Below the pieces are notes generated by a model that saw nothing but the letters and a program-made list of their open reading frames with translations, was not told the DNA's origin and ran no database searches. Of a DNA stretch of 64,000 nucleotides, positions 27,943 to 36,091 are shown piece after piece; the first letter of the stretch is position 1, and each line of letters begins with the position of its first letter. The stretch comes from Couchioplanes azureus (GTDB taxonomy: Bacteria; Actinomycetota; Actinomycetes; Mycobacteriales; Micromonosporaceae). The stretch covers positions 393,916 through 457,915 of the forward strand of contig NZ_BMQY01000003.1 of assembly GCF_014648355.1 (NCBI RefSeq), in the 5' to 3' direction. The translations under genes were made by a program, and so were the position numbers.

Positions 27943-29108
27943 GACGGTGCTCCTCCCGTGTCGAGCAGGTCGGTGAACTCGGGGTGCCGCGCCACGTATC
28001 CGGCCACGAAGGGGCAGGTCGCCTGCACCCGGGTGGACCGGCGGCGGGCGTCGCCGAGCGCGGCGGCGGCCAGCCGCCCGGCCAGCCCGCGGCCCTCGAA
28101 GGCCTGGTCGATCTCGGTGTGCGCGAGCTCGATGCGACTGCCGTGGCGGCGGTAGTGCAGGGCACCGGCGAGCTCGCCGCCGAGCAGGATCTCGTAGCGG
28201 GACTGCTCGAAGCTGTCCACGACCACGGCGCCGGCCGGGTCGCCGCCGCTCACCTGCGCGCTGCCCTCGACCCGGAGCTTGCGCCGGGCCCGCTCGTAGA
28301 ACGACGTGCGACCGAAGCGGATGACCTGCGCGGCCGCCGGCACGGGGATGATCGTCAGCCGGTCGCCGGGACCCGCGTATCCCTGGATGATGCCGTCGAC
28401 CTCGATGGCGAGGCGGCCGCTGGTCGGCGCCACCTCCAGCTCGAGCTGCTCGTCGGGCGAGAGCATCAGCGAGCGGTTGAACGACGAGTGCGCCGCCGAG
28501 GCGGTGACCAGGATGCCTGCCACGTTGGGCGAGACGATCGGGCCGCCGGCCGAGAAGCTGTACGCCGTGGACCCGGTCGGGGTCGCGACGATCACCGCGT
28601 CGGCCGCGTAGCGCACGAAGTTGCTGCCCTCGACGTCGATGCCGATGTGGGCGAGGCCGTCGCCGGGGACCCGCACCATCGCGATGTCGTTGAAGGCGGA
28701 CACCTCCCGGCCGTCCGGCAGGACGGTGCGCACGGCCGTGCGCGACTCGACGGTGAACCCGTGCTCGTCGATCATCGACAGGGCACCGGCCAGGTCCGGC
28801 AGGTCGACCTCGGCGAGGAAGCCGAGGCGCCCCACGTTGACGCCGAGCACCGGCGTCTTGCGCCCCTCGACCAGCCGCATGGTGCGCAGCATGGTGCCGT
28901 CGCCGCCGAGGCTGACCAGCAGCCCGGCCCGCTCGACCATCTCCTCGGCGGAGACCGCGACGGCCGCGCAGTCGATGCGGGTGATCTCGTCGTGCAGGCC
29001 GAGCACCGTCACGTCGCGCGACGCGGCCCACCGCACGATCGCCTCGATCGCGGCACCGCAGTCCCGCCGCGGGTGCAGGACCAGACCGACCACCTTGACC
29101 ATGCCCAT
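27939..29108 (-). CDS. NAD kinase fused to a GNAT-like (NATD1-type) domain
   Basis: Residues 1-290 are an ATP-NAD kinase: GGDGT at 68-72, NVGRLGFLAEVD, ATPTGSTAYSFSAGGPI and NRSLMLSP are all present. Residues about 300-385 form a second domain with YEILLGGELAGALHYRR and FEGRGLAGRLAAAAL, the pattern of the small GNAT-like NATD1/YjdJ acetyltransferases, ending with TCPFVAGYVARHPEF. Standard bacterial NAD kinases are about 290-300 residues, so this is a genuine fusion. ATG 29108 follows GGAGGA by seven bases; a second ATG follows two codons later. Making NADP(H) at the head of an operon that also encodes an NADPH-type flavoprotein is a consistent theme. Confidence 0.88.
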   Translation of the reverse strand: MGMVKVVGLVLHPRRDCGAAIEAIVRWAASRDVTVLGLHDEITRIDCAAVAVSAEEMVERAGLLVSLGGDGTMLRTMRLVEGRKTPVLGVNVGRLGFLAEVDLPDLAGALSMIDEHGFTVESRTAVRTVLPDGREVSAFNDIAMVRVPGDGLAHIGIDVEGSNFVRYAADAVIVATPTGSTAYSFSAGGPIVSPNVAGILVTASAAHSSFNRSLMLSPDEQLELEVAPTSGRLAIEVDGIIQGYAGPGDRLTIIPVPAAAQVIRFGRTSFYERARRKLRVEGSAQVSGGDPAGAVVVDSFEQSRYEILLGGELAGALHYRRHGSRIELAHTEIDQAFEGRGLAGRLAAAALGDARRRSTRVQATCPFVAGYVARHPEFTDLLDTGGAPS

Positions 29109-29198
29109 GGCCCTATCCTCCTCCGGCCGACGCCGGCTTCAGCCTTCCACGCCGCACCGGCGACGTGGAACGCCCTGGGGACGAGTCCCAAGCGTGGC

Positions 29199-30185
29199 CT
29201 ATCTGGCCGGCGCGCGGCCCGCGTAGTAGCTGCGGGCACGGTCGACCAGCTCCGGCGAACCGCAGCTCTCGGCCAGTTCGAGCCCCTCGCGCAGCACCCG
29301 CCGGGCCTGGGGGCGCCGCCGGGCCAGGTTGAGCAGGCCGCCGAGGTCGACCAGCGCCGACGCGAGCTCGAAGCGGCGCGGCGTACCCTGCAGCACCCGC
29401 ACCGCTTCCTCCGCGGGCTCCTTGCCGGCCAGGCCGGGCCGCACCCGGCCCTGGATCCGCAGCGCCCGCCCGAGTGCCGACGCCAGGCCGTGGCGGCGGG
29501 TCAGGGCGACCTCCTCCGCGACCAGCCGCTCCGCCGCCTCGGCCGCGCCGAGTCCGGCCAGGACGGTCGCGGCGGCCGAGCGCCAGGGCAGGACGCCCGG
29601 ATGGTCCGAGCGGCGGGCGGCCACCCGCTCCCCGCATCGGTACAGGTCGGCGAGCCCCTCGCCGGGGCGGGCGGATGCGGCGTGCAGCCGGCCCCGCACG
29701 TAGCGCAGCAGCAGGTATTCGCCTTCGTCGGGCAGGTCGCCGCCGAAGGGGGTGGCGGCGAGGAGGGCGTCCGCCGAGTCGAGCTCGCCGAGGTCCAGCC
29801 GGACCGCGATCCGGCGGGCCGTCAGCAGGGCCGCGGTGGGGCCGTCCGGCTCGGCGCCGGAGACCTGCAGGAGTTCGGCGGCGGCCTCCGCGTCGGCGCG
29901 CGCCGCGGCCAGGTCGCCCAGGCGGCGGGCCGACGAGCTGCGCTCCGAGTAGGCCATGACGAGACCGGCCGCCGCGCCCTCCCGTCCGGCGACCTCCACG
30001 GCCAGGGTGCAGCCCGCGTACGCCACGGCGAGGTCGTCGGCGTCGGACAGCCGGCGCAGGGCGCCCAGGTAGCGCGGCAGGTCGGCCGCCCCGTCGGGGG
30101 CCCGCACGGGCACCGGGCGGGCGTGGCGTGCGGCGATGTCGCGACCGGGGGCGGCCAACCTCGGGCGTGCGTCGCGGACGGTCAT
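29199..30185 (-). CDS. TPR-like protein resembling the C-terminal repeats of LuxR-type (LAL) regulators
   Basis: A 328-residue all-helical protein with tetratricopeptide-like repeats (LPWRSAAATVLAGLGAAEAA, RRFELASALVDLGGLLNLAR, ARRVLREGLELAESCG). These repeats are like those of large ATP-dependent LuxR regulators, but neither the P-loop ATPase domain nor the LuxR helix-turn-helix is present. ATG 30185 is chosen as it follows GGAAGGGG, although the spacing (13) is long; an in-frame ATG 69 bases upstream lacks a ribosome site. It could be a free-standing adaptor or a shortened regulator. The 90-bp gap to the NAD kinase gene contains the small repeat GGGAC-GA-GTCCC. Confidence 0.7.
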   Translation of the reverse strand: MTVRDARPRLAAPGRDIAARHARPVPVRAPDGAADLPRYLGALRRLSDADDLAVAYAGCTLAVEVAGREGAAAGLVMAYSERSSSARRLGDLAAARADAEAAAELLQVSGAEPDGPTAALLTARRIAVRLDLGELDSADALLAATPFGGDLPDEGEYLLLRYVRGRLHAASARPGEGLADLYRCGERVAARRSDHPGVLPWRSAAATVLAGLGAAEAAERLVAEEVALTRRHGLASALGRALRIQGRVRPGLAGKEPAEEAVRVLQGTPRRFELASALVDLGGLLNLARRRPQARRVLREGLELAESCGSPELVDRARSYYAGRAPAR

Positions 30186-30336
30186 GGGAGGGTCTGTACC
30201 CCTTCCGGCGCAGGAGGCACCTCCCAGGTTTCCCCGCCGCGCCGAGATGCACAAGGCCCGTCCCGCGGAGGGGTAAACGCATCCGCGAGCAGAGACCGGC
30301 GTTTGACCTCGCAGATGCGAGCCCTATGCTACGGGC

Positions 30337-30735
30337 GTGGCGACGTACCGGATCGGCGAGGCGGCCGAGCTGCTCGGGGTCAGCGTGGACACCGTCCGGC
30401 GCTGGGTGGACTCGGGCCGGCTCGCCGCCGTCCGCGACGGGCAGGGGCATCGCAGCATCGCGGGCGCCGACCTCGCCGCGTTCGCGCGGGCGCTGGCCGA
30501 CGAGCCGGACGCGGGGGCGCACCGTTCCTCGGCCCGCAACCGGCTGCGCGGCATCGTCACCGCCGTCGCCCGGGACTCCGTGATGGCACAGGTGGACCTG
30601 CAGGCGGGTCCGTTCCGGCTGGTGTCACTCATGAGCCGGGAGGCCGTTGAAGATCTGGGTCTCGAGGTCGGGTCCGTGGCGGTTGCCGTGATCAAGTCCA
30701 CGACGGTGGTCGTGGAGCGAGGGGACGACAGATGA
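30337..30735 (+). CDS. HTH-TOBE (Mop) molybdate-responsive regulator
   Basis: A 132-residue protein. Residues 1-50 are a MerR/excisionase-like helix-turn-helix (YRIGEAAELLGVSVDTVRRW, with the wing RDGQGHRSI), and residues about 66-130 are a single Mop/TOBE domain (RNRLRGIVTAVARDSVMAQV, VEDLGLEVGSVAVAVIKSTT), which binds molybdate or tungstate as an oligomer. The GTG start at 30337 immediately precedes the helix-turn-helix. Its stop overlaps modA by 4 nt, so this is probably the operon's own molybdate-responsive repressor, replacing ModE. Confidence 0.88.
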   Translation: MATYRIGEAAELLGVSVDTVRRWVDSGRLAAVRDGQGHRSIAGADLAAFARALADEPDAGAHRSSARNRLRGIVTAVARDSVMAQVDLQAGPFRLVSLMSREAVEDLGLEVGSVAVAVIKSTTVVVERGDDR

Positions 30736-31526
30736 GGGCACGCGTGCGGGCGGCCGTCTCGCTGGCGGCGGTGCTGCTGACCGCCGGGTGCGACGCCGCC
30801 GCCGACGCGCCGGCGAACGGCTCGGCGTCCGGCGCGCCGGCCAGGGCGAACACCAGCACGGTGACGGTGCTCGCCGCGGCGTCGCTGACCGGGTCGTTCG
30901 ACGAGATCGGCGCGCTCTTCGAGGGGCTGAACCCCGGCGTGGACGTCACCTTCTCGTACGGCGGCAGCTCCGGCCTGGCGCAGCAGATCACCTCGGGCGC
31001 GCCGGCGGACGTCTTCGCGGCCGCGAGCCCCGCAACCATGCGGACCGTCGTCGACGCCGGGGACGGCAACGGCGCCGCGGTGACGTTCGCGCGCAACCAG
31101 CTCGTCATCGCCGTGCCCAAGGGCAATCCGAAGGGGATCTCCTCGCTCGCCGCGCTCGCGAAGCCGGACGTCAAGGTGGCGCTCTGCGCCGAGCAGGTGC
31201 CGTGCGGCGCCGCCGCGGCGAAGGCGCTGGCGGCCGCCGGCGCGGCGGTCACCCCGGTGACCCAGGAGCAGGACGTCAGGGCGGCGCTCGCCAAGGTCAA
31301 GCTCGGCGAGGTGGATGCGGCCCTGGTCTACCGTACGGACGCCCGCGCGGCCGCGGCGGAGGTGGACGGCGTGGAGTTCCCCGAGTCGGCCTCGGCGCGC
31401 AACGACTACTCGATCGTCGCGCTGGCGAACGCCCCGAACCCGTCCGGCGCGAGCGCGTTCGTGACGTTCGTGCAGACGCCGCAGGCCCAGCGGGTGCTGG
31501 CCGACGCAGGGTTCCAGAAGCCCTGA
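30732..31526 (+). CDS. modA: Molybdate ABC transporter substrate-binding lipoprotein
   Basis: A 264-residue exported lipoprotein with lipobox LLTAGC (Cys20). The mature part begins TVTVLAAASLTGSFDEIG and contains FSYGGSSGLAQQITSGAPAD, the oxyanion-binding signature of ModA, then NQLVIAVPKGNP. It captures molybdate (or tungstate) outside the membrane and hands it to ModB. ATGA overlap with the regulator gene indicates translational coupling. Confidence 0.94.
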   Translation: MRARVRAAVSLAAVLLTAGCDAAADAPANGSASGAPARANTSTVTVLAAASLTGSFDEIGALFEGLNPGVDVTFSYGGSSGLAQQITSGAPADVFAAASPATMRTVVDAGDGNGAAVTFARNQLVIAVPKGNPKGISSLAALAKPDVKVALCAEQVPCGAAAAKALAAAGAAVTPVTQEQDVRAALAKVKLGEVDAALVYRTDARAAAAEVDGVEFPESASARNDYSIVALANAPNPSGASAFVTFVQTPQAQRVLADAGFQKP

Positions 31527-32314
31527 GCCGCCTGCACCGCCGCGCGCCGCTGGTCCTGGCGATCCCTGCGATCGCCGGGCTGGCGTTCCTCGTGCTGCCC
31601 CTGGCCGGCCTGCTGGTCCGGGCGCCGTGGCGGACGCTGCCCCAGCGCCTGACCGAGCCCGAGGTCCTGGCCGCCCTGCGGCTGTCGCTGCTCACCGCCA
31701 GCCTGGCGACCGGCGTGTGCCTGCTGCTCGGCGTACCCCTGGCATGGTTGCTGGCCCGGAGCTCCTTCCCGGGCCGCCGGATCGTGCGGGCGCTGGTCAC
31801 CGTGCCGCTGGTGCTGCCGCCGGTGGTCGGCGGCGTCGCGCTGCTGCTGGTCTTCGGCCGGCGCGGCCTGGTCGGTGAGTGGCTGGACGCGGCGTTCGGC
31901 GTCACCCTGCCGTTCACCACGACCGGGGTGGTGCTCGCGGAGGCGTTCGTCGCGATGCCGTTCCTGGTGATCAGCGTGGAGGGTGCGCTGCGCGGCGCGG
32001 ACGCCCGCTACGAGGAGGCGGCGGCGACGCTCGGCGCCGGCCGGTGGACGGCCTTCCGCCGGGTCACGCTGCCGCTGATCGCCCCCGGGGTGGCGGCCGG
32101 GGCGGTGCTGTGCTGGGCCCGGGCGCTGGGCGAGTTCGGGGCGACGATCACCTTCGCGGGCAACTTCCCGGGGCGTACGCAGACCATGCCGCTCGCCGTC
32201 TACCTCGCCCTGGAGCGCGACGTCGAGGCCGCGATCGTGCTGAGCCTGGTGCTGCTCGCGGTCTCGGTGGCGATCCTCGCCGGCCTGCGCGACCGCTGGC
32301 TGGGTGCCGCGTGA
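31523..32314 (+). CDS. modB: Molybdate ABC transporter permease
   Basis: About 263 residues with five or six membrane helices and the permease EAA-like loop (EEAAATLGAGRWTAFRRVTLPL, given here as part of that loop) before LGEFGATITFAGN, a ModB hallmark. The start is unusual: in this frame no ATG, GTG or TTG occurs between modA's end and the first helix, and the likeliest initiation is CTG 31523, which overlaps the modA stop (CTGA). The next standard codon, GTG within the first helix, would remove essential residues. The gene overlaps modC by GTGA. Confidence 0.88.
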   Translation: MSRLHRRAPLVLAIPAIAGLAFLVLPLAGLLVRAPWRTLPQRLTEPEVLAALRLSLLTASLATGVCLLLGVPLAWLLARSSFPGRRIVRALVTVPLVLPPVVGGVALLLVFGRRGLVGEWLDAAFGVTLPFTTTGVVLAEAFVAMPFLVISVEGALRGADARYEEAAATLGAGRWTAFRRVTLPLIAPGVAAGAVLCWARALGEFGATITFAGNFPGRTQTMPLAVYLALERDVEAAIVLSLVLLAVSVAILAGLRDRWLGAA

Positions 32315-33345
32315 CCCTGGAGGCGAGGCTGGTCGTCCGGCGCCCGGGGTTCACCCTGGACGCGGCCCTGTCGGCGGCGCCGGGCGAGGTCGTGGCGCTG
32401 CTCGGGCCGAACGGCGCGGGCAAGACCACCGCGCTGCGGGCGCTCGCCGGGCTGACCGGCCTCGACGAGGGGCACGTCGTGCTGAACGGGCGCCGCCTGG
32501 AGCAGGTCGCGCCGGAGCGGCGCCGCATCGGCGTGGTCTTCCAGGACTATCTGCTCTTCCCGCATCTGTCCGCGGTGGACAACGTGGCGTTCGGGCCGCG
32601 CTGCCGCGGCGTCTCCCGGGCCGTCGCGAGAGCGCGCGCGGCCGCTCTGCTCGACCGCGTCGGGTTGGCCGCACACGCGGGTCGCAAGCCCCGGGAGCTG
32701 TCCGGCGGGCAGGCACAGCGGGTGGCGCTGGCCCGGGCCCTGGCCACCGAGCCCGAGCTGCTGCTGCTCGACGAGCCGCTCGCCGCCCTGGACGCGCGGA
32801 CGCGGCTGGAAACCCGCACCCACCTGCGCGGTCATCTGAGCGCGCATCCGGGACCGACGGTGCTGGTCACCCACGATCCGCTGGACGCGATGATGCTCGC
32901 CGACCGGTTGATCATCCTCGAGGAGGGCCGGGTGGTGCAGACCGGCGACGCGGCGTCGGTGACGTCCGCGCCACGCACCGACTACGTGGCCCGGCTGGTC
33001 GGCCTCAACCTCTATCGCGGCCGGGCGGAGGGGAGCCTGGTCCGGGTGACCCCGGACTTCACCCTGACCACGGCCACGCCGCAGACCGGCGAGGTGTTCG
33101 TGGCGTTCCCCCCGGCCGCCGTCGCGCTCTACGCGGAACGGCCGGAGGGCAGCCCGCGCAACACGTGGCCGGCCACGGTGGCCTCGGTGGCCCGGCACGG
33201 CGACGCGCTGCGCGTCGAGCTGGGCGGACCGGTCGCGGTCGCCGCCGACGTCACGCCCGCCGCCGCGGTCCAGCTCGGCCTGGCACCGGGCCGCCAGGTG
33301 TGGGCCAGTCTCAAGGCCACCGAGGCCTCGTCCTACCCCGCCTGA
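32311..33345 (+). CDS. modC: Molybdate ABC transporter ATP-binding protein
   Basis: A 344-residue ATPase with Walker A LLGPNGAGKTTALRAL, Q loop VVFQDYLLFPHL, signature RELSGGQAQRVALARAL, Walker B LLLLDEPLAALD and switch VLVTHDPLDAMMLADR. The last about 75 residues (NTWPATVASVARHGDALRV onward) are a TOBE/Mop domain that senses molybdate. GTG 32311 overlaps modB's stop. It completes the ABC importer of the operon. Confidence 0.93.
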   Translation: MTLEARLVVRRPGFTLDAALSAAPGEVVALLGPNGAGKTTALRALAGLTGLDEGHVVLNGRRLEQVAPERRRIGVVFQDYLLFPHLSAVDNVAFGPRCRGVSRAVARARAAALLDRVGLAAHAGRKPRELSGGQAQRVALARALATEPELLLLDEPLAALDARTRLETRTHLRGHLSAHPGPTVLVTHDPLDAMMLADRLIILEEGRVVQTGDAASVTSAPRTDYVARLVGLNLYRGRAEGSLVRVTPDFTLTTATPQTGEVFVAFPPAAVALYAERPEGSPRNTWPATVASVARHGDALRVELGGPVAVAADVTPAAAVQLGLAPGRQVWASLKATEASSYPA

Positions 33346-33357
33346 CGGCCCGGCCGG

Positions 33358-33486
33358 TCAGCCGGCGGTGAAGGTGTACGAGCCGGAGCCGAGCGCGTAC
33401 GACGCCACGCCCCCGGCGAAGCCCTGCGGCACCGCCTCGGCCGGGGCGGTGACCGCGGTGGGCGCGGACGCGGGCACCTCGATCGT
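33358..33486 (-). pseudogene. C-terminal scrap of an alpha-L-rhamnosidase-like protein
   Basis: On the minus strand 42 codons before a TGA read TIEVPASAPTAVTAPAEA and then GGVASYALGSGSYTFTAG. The closing YALGSGSYTFTAG and the IEVPA opening match the last beta-strands of secreted rhamnosidase-type (GH78) glycosidases. Nothing of the catalytic domains is left; the stretch is bounded by the start of the histidine kinase gene at 33507. I take it as the end of a deleted gene. Confidence 0.4.
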
Positions 33487-33506
33487 CGCGGCTATACGAT
33501 CGGGCC

Positions 33507-34637
33507 GTGCGCTCGTTGCTCCGCTCCGCCTGGGACGAACCGCGCCCCGCCGCGGCACCCCCGCGGGTGTGGCGCGACTGGGCGCTGCTCGCGGTCCTGG
33601 GGGTCCTGATCCCGGTGGAAGCGCTGCTGCGGCCGGAGCTGCCGGCGCGGATCGCCTCCACCGTGCTGCTGCTCGCCCTGCTGCCGACCCTTCTGTGGCG
33701 CCGGACCCACCCGCTGGCGGCGGTGGCGGTGGCGTTCGGCACGACGGCCCTGCTGCCGCTGGTGACCGGCGGCGCAGTCGCGGAGGGTTACACCACGGCA
33801 TACCTGCTGCTTCTGCCGTACGCGCTGGTCCGGTGGGGTTCCGGGCGGGAGATCACGCTCGGGTCGGCGATGGTCGCCGGCAAGATCCTGATCTGGTTCT
33901 TGACCGGCCCGGCCGCGCTCGGCGACGCCCTGGGCGGGATCGCCGTCATGTCCACCGTCACCGCGCTGGGCCTGGCGTTCCGCTACCGGTCCCGGGCCCG
34001 GCAGCGGGAGCTCGACGGGGTACGGCTGCGCGAACGCGAGCGGCTCGCCCGCGACCTGCACGACACCGTGGCGCACCACGTGTCGGCGATGGCCATCCGC
34101 GCCCAGGTGGGGCTGGCCACCTCCGACGCCGACCCCGGGGCGGCGGCCGAGGCGCTGCGGCTCATCGAGGCGGAGGCGGCCCGGGCGCTCGCCGAGATGC
34201 GGGCGATGGTCCGCGTCCTGCGCCGCGGCGAACCCGCCGACGTCACGCCCAGCCCGGGCATCCGCGACGTGACGGCCTTCGCCGGGCGCGGCCGCGGCGG
34301 GCCCGAGGTGGCCGTCGAGATCACCGGTGACGTGACGGACGTGGCACCCTCGGTCGACGCCGCGGTCTACCGGCTGGCCCAGGAGTCCGTCACCAACGCG
34401 CGGCGGCACGCCCGGCACGCGCGCCGCATCGAGGTGCGCGTCGACGCCGACGCCGACGCCGTCCACCTGCGGGTCAGCGACGACGGCGACGGCGCGACCG
34501 GCCCACGACCGAGCGGGTACGGGATCGCCGGCATGGTGGAACGCGCCGGCCTGCTCGGCGGCACCTGCGCGGCCGGCCCCGGCCCGGGCCGCGGCTGGAC
34601 GGTCACCGCCACGCTGCCCCGTACCGGCGCCGCATGA
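33507..34637 (+). CDS. Two-component sensor histidine kinase (NarL/HisKA_3 type)
   Basis: A 376-residue membrane kinase: four or five helices in residues 24-155 without a sizeable extracellular domain, then RERERLARDLHDTVAHHVSA with the phosphoacceptor His, and an ATPase domain with QESVTNARRHARHARRIEV and a G box GYGIAGMVERAGLLGG. The first of the two GTG codons near 33487 is not in frame; GTG 33507 gives the family-like MRSLLRSAWDE start. The response regulator overlaps by 4 nt. Signals are likely membrane-derived. Confidence 0.9.
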   Translation: MRSLLRSAWDEPRPAAAPPRVWRDWALLAVLGVLIPVEALLRPELPARIASTVLLLALLPTLLWRRTHPLAAVAVAFGTTALLPLVTGGAVAEGYTTAYLLLLPYALVRWGSGREITLGSAMVAGKILIWFLTGPAALGDALGGIAVMSTVTALGLAFRYRSRARQRELDGVRLRERERLARDLHDTVAHHVSAMAIRAQVGLATSDADPGAAAEALRLIEAEAARALAEMRAMVRVLRRGEPADVTPSPGIRDVTAFAGRGRGGPEVAVEITGDVTDVAPSVDAAVYRLAQESVTNARRHARHARRIEVRVDADADAVHLRVSDDGDGATGPRPSGYGIAGMVERAGLLGGTCAAGPGPGRGWTVTATLPRTGAA

Positions 34638-35293
34638 GCATCCGCGTGGTCGTCGCCGACGACCAGGAGATCGTGCGCACGGGGCTGACGATGCTGCTCG
34701 ACACCCATCCGGACATCACCGTGGTGGGCGAGGCGGCCAACGGCGGCCAGGCCGTGGACCTGGCCCGGCGGCTCCGCCCCGACGTGTGCCTCCTCGACAT
34801 CCGCATGCCCGGCATGGACGGCATCGAGGCCACCCGGCTGCTCGCCGGCCCGGGCGTCGCCGACCCGCTGGCGGTCGTCGTCATCACCACCTTCGACCTC
34901 GACGAGCTGGTGTACGCGGCGCTGCGCGCGGGTGCCCGCGGCTTCCTGCTCAAGGAGGCGGGGGCCGCCCTGCTGGCCCAGGCCGTGCACGCCGCCGCCG
35001 AGGGGGACGCGCTGATCGCGCCGAGCGTCACCGCGCGGCTGCTGCGGACCTTCGCCGGCGCCGGCCCCGCCGGGACGCCCCGGCAGCCCGTCGACCCGCT
35101 GACCGAGCGCGAGGAGCAGGTGCTGCTCACCGTGGCGACCGGGCGGACGAACAGCGAGATCGCCGGCGACCTGCACATCAGCCTGAGCACGGTGAAGACG
35201 CACATCGCCAGCCTGATGGCCAAGCTCGGTGCCCGGAACCGGGTGGAGATCGCGATGTGGGCGTACGACAACCGCCGGGTGCCTCGGCCATAA
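34634..35293 (+). CDS. LuxR/NarL-type response regulator
   Basis: A 219-residue regulator with receiver residues D9, D10 and phosphoacceptor D55 (VCLLDIRMPGMDG), the conserved Lys in FLLKEAG, and a C-terminal LuxR helix-turn-helix (LTEREEQVLLTVATGRTNSE then IAGDLHISLSTVKTHIASLM). It is coupled to the upstream kinase by ATGA. The nearest likely target is the DUF2306 membrane-protein gene 88 bases downstream. Confidence 0.94.
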   Translation: MSIRVVVADDQEIVRTGLTMLLDTHPDITVVGEAANGGQAVDLARRLRPDVCLLDIRMPGMDGIEATRLLAGPGVADPLAVVVITTFDLDELVYAALRAGARGFLLKEAGAALLAQAVHAAAEGDALIAPSVTARLLRTFAGAGPAGTPRQPVDPLTEREEQVLLTVATGRTNSEIAGDLHISLSTVKTHIASLMAKLGARNRVEIAMWAYDNRRVPRP

Positions 35294-35380
35294 GTACGGC
35301 TCGCGCCTCGGCCACAGGCACGGCCCGGCTCCGGCCTTTACCGCGATGATCCGGGGCCGGCACGCCGCGACGATCGACGT

Positions 35381-36064
35381 ATGGCTTCCCGTACCTGGCT
35401 CGCACCCGCCGGACTCGTCGCGCTCGCCCTCGTGCCCTCGATCGCCGGCGCGCTGCGCCTGACCCAGCTCGCCACCGGGGCGGAGGCGACCCCCGAGCGG
35501 TTCGCCGACCTGCCGCTACCGGTGGTGCTCCACATCCTGACGGCGGTCCCGTACTGCGTCGCCGGCGCCTTCCAGTTCTCCCGGGACCTGCGCCGCCGCA
35601 ATCCGCGATGGCACCGCGCCGCCGGGCGCGTCCTGGTGCTGTGCGGCCTGCTCGCGGCGGCGTCCGGCCTGTGGATGACGCTCGGCTCCGACCTGCCGGC
35701 TGCCGACAACGCGGCCACCAACGCCTACCGGATCGTCTTCGGCACCGGCATGATCGCGGCGATCGTCCTGGGCTTCGCGGCCGTGCGGCGCCGCGACTTC
35801 CGGGCCCACGAGGCGTGGATGATCCGGGCGTACGCGATCGGCATGGGCGCCGGCACCCAGGTCCTCACCCACGTGCCGTGGCAGGTCACGCTCGGCACGC
35901 CCAGCCCGTTTGCCCGCTCGTTCCTCATGCTGACCGGGTGGGTGGTCAATCTGGCCGTCGCGGAATGGCTCATCCGCCGGCGGCCCGCCCCGCACGCCCG
36001 CCACCCCCGGCCTCGGCGCGCGCTCACCGAAGCCTCAGCAAACACCCAACAAAGCCCCGCATAG
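35381..36064 (+). CDS. DUF2306 family membrane protein
   Basis: A 227-residue protein with about six hydrophobic segments; LPLPVVLHILTAVPYCVAGAF then RRRNPRWHRAAGR, and FRAHEAWMIRAYAIGMGAG, are typical DUF2306 blocks with conserved His residues in the membrane. Function is unknown. It follows a two-component system on the same strand, an association often seen for this family, and may be its regulated output. Confidence 0.82.
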   Translation: MASRTWLAPAGLVALALVPSIAGALRLTQLATGAEATPERFADLPLPVVLHILTAVPYCVAGAFQFSRDLRRRNPRWHRAAGRVLVLCGLLAAASGLWMTLGSDLPAADNAATNAYRIVFGTGMIAAIVLGFAAVRRRDFRAHEAWMIRAYAIGMGAGTQVLTHVPWQVTLGTPSPFARSFLMLTGWVVNLAVAEWLIRRRPAPHARHPRPRRALTEASANTQQSPA

Positions 36065-36091
36065 TGGAGACCCGCCGACTGGAGGTAGCCC

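Noticed and set aside
29177..29190. DosR box
   Set aside because: The arms match but the central spacing is 2 instead of 4 and the flanks differ from the consensus; kept only as a low-interest repeat.
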